Shown: positions 5,459 through 6,406 of the stretch, piece by piece
Numbering within the stretch: the first letter of the stretch is position 1
Layout: each line of letters begins with the position of its first letter
NCBI GenBank assembly: GCA_024763115.1
Contig: JANTGB010000135.1
Coordinates: 1 to 6,406, forward strand
Reading direction: 5' to 3'
DNA length: 6,406 nucleotides
Source of the DNA: Desulfobulbaceae bacterium
GTDB taxonomy: Bacteria; Desulfobacterota; Desulfobulbia; Desulfobulbales; SURF-16
Translations under genes and position numbers: made by a program
The notes under the pieces: model-generated
The model's database searches: none
Seen by the model: the letters and a program-made list of their open reading frames with translations, nothing else
What the model was told of the DNA's origin: nothing

Positions 5459-6406
5459 CGGCCCGACGGTAAGCATAGTAATTCCGACCTATAATCGGCA
5501 GGATATGCTGAAGAGAACCCTGACCGGCATGATCGGCCAGCAGACTGATAACAGGTTTAGCTACGAGATTATTGTTATTGATGATGCGTCAACAGATGAT
5601 ACTGCCGCAGTTGTCGAAAGCATCAGCCGCCGGTCACCGGTGCCGGTACGTTATATCCGGGAAAAAGGCCGGGGCTATACCGCTGTTTTGAACAGGGCTG
5701 TGCGGGAATTCCGCGGTCGGTGGCTGGCTTTTTTTGATGACGATCAGTATACCGATTCAACCTGGCTCAGGGATCTGCACCGTGTTGCCGTAAGCCGGGG
5801 CGCTGATATGGTGGGCGGCCCCATTCTCCTTGATCTGCCGGAATCAGTGCTTGCCGGGATCGGCCCGGTCTGCCGGGATCTTTATGGTGAAAGTCCCGAG
5901 GTCAGAAGGCCGGAATTATATAGAGATAAACCGCCCCTGCCTTCCGGCGGCAACCGTCTTGTCGGCCGCAGCGTGTTTGAGCGGATCGGTGACTTTGACG
6001 AATCAATGCTCACCGGGGGCTGTGACCGTGATTTTTTACTGCGGGCCCTGGCCGCCGGGGTTAAGATGGGCTGGGCCCCCACCGCAGTGGGATATCATCT
6101 TATTCCGCCGGAACGGATTACCTATAATCATGTAAAGTGGTACAGCCTGCAATGGGGCTGCTCTTTTGCCTATATCGACTGGAAACGGATGGGAAGATTT
6201 AAAACAACCGTTTCCTGTCTGGCCCGGATAGGTCAGGCGTTACTGGTTAATCTACCCATTCTCTTATGGTTGAAAATCAGGGGAGACAGAGCCGAAATTC
6301 TTGATCGCCAGGCCCTTCTCTGGCGGGCTGTAGGTTACACGCGTAAAACTATGCAGCTGCTTGCTCCAGAGCTGTTCAGCCAGGAGGATTTTTTCTCCAG
6401 GGTGGA
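5451..6406 (+). CDS. Family 2 glycosyltransferase (right end cut off)
   Basis: The frame is open from ATG 5451 to the window edge: 318 codons with no stop. It starts MADGPTVSIVIPTYNRQDML, the classic GT-A opening. IIVIDDASTDDT (41-51) gives the nucleotide-binding Asp pair D44/D45. AFFDDDQ supplies the metal-binding DXD (D96-D98). LPSGGN (163-168) and TGGCDRDFLLRALAAG (from 188, D192/D194) fit the acceptor-side and catalytic-base region of GT2 enzymes. The processive-synthase QxxRW motif is absent, so it probably adds single sugars. A hydrophobic, amphipathic stretch near QALLVNLPILLWLKI may attach it to the membrane. Most family members are 300-340 residues long, so the stop is probably just beyond the window. 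The start overlaps the upstream stop by 8 nt, with GGGA (5442-5445) five bases before the ATG. Donor and acceptor are unknown; transfer to a lipid-linked repeat unit is inferred. Confidence 0.92.
   Translation, partial: MADGPTVSIVIPTYNRQDMLKRTLTGMIGQQTDNRFSYEIIVIDDASTDDTAAVVESISRRSPVPVRYIREKGRGYTAVLNRAVREFRGRWLAFFDDDQYTDSTWLRDLHRVAVSRGADMVGGPILLDLPESVLAGIGPVCRDLYGESPEVRRPELYRDKPPLPSGGNRLVGRSVFERIGDFDESMLTGGCDRDFLLRALAAGVKMGWAPTAVGYHLIPPERITYNHVKWYSLQWGCSFAYIDWKRMGRFKTTVSCLARIGQALLVNLPILLWLKIRGDRAEILDRQALLWRAVGYTRKTMQLLAPELFSQEDFFSRV

Noticed and set aside
5830..6135. Open frame of 101 codons on the plus strand, offset from the glycosyltransferase
   Set aside because: It lies wholly within the GT2 gene in another frame. 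The GT2 frame carries the catalytic motifs on both sides without interruption, so there is no frameshift.
1..6406. tRNA, rRNA, CRISPR array, insertion sequence or attachment site
   Set aside because: I saw no cloverleaf, spaced direct repeats, transposase motifs or terminal inverted repeats. The window is nearly fully covered by overlapping genes on one strand.

Overview
The window is a tightly packed, single-strand (+) cluster that reads as part of a Wzx/Wzy-type surface or exopolysaccharide (EPS/O-antigen) locus of a Gram-negative bacterium. Base composition is moderate, many codons end in C or G, and small genes of the saxitoxin-operon SxtK/DUF5989 type are present. This is compatible with a Desulfobacterota-like or other environmental proteobacterial source, but nothing here fixes the taxon and that guess is weak.

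Layout: (1) the last codons of an upstream gene stop at 35. (2) Bases 36-134 are non-coding and hold a strong imperfect hairpin (51-79) and a weak candidate promoter. (3) A 52-residue DUF5989-like one-pass membrane protein lies at 135-293. (4) A membrane-anchored SGNH/GDSL hydrolase-fold protein lies at 301-1329. (5) A B12-binding-type radical SAM protein lies at 1326-2780. (6) A Wzx/MOP-type flippase lies at 2784-4163 and starts with TTG. (7) An O-antigen ligase/Wzy polymerase family protein lies at 4160-5458. (8) A family 2 glycosyltransferase starts at 5451 and runs off the right edge.

Every junction from 135 to 6406 is 7 nt or less, and three are overlaps (4, 4 and 8 nt). The genes are therefore almost certainly one transcription unit with translational coupling. 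A plausible division of labour, inferred from families: the glycosyltransferase builds a lipid-linked repeat unit in the cytoplasm, the flippase moves it across the inner membrane, and the Wzy-like protein polymerises or ligates it in the periplasm. The SGNH protein could add or remove an ester group on the periplasmic side, and the radical SAM protein could modify a sugar, lipid or other precursor in the cytoplasm. The DUF5989 protein has no known function.

The most interesting part is the left half (DUF5989 + SGNH + B12-type radical SAM), which looks like an uncharacterised tailoring module attached to otherwise ordinary polysaccharide export machinery. No RNA genes, insertion sequences, CRISPR arrays or canonical terminators were seen. 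No stretch over 300 bases lacks a gene.
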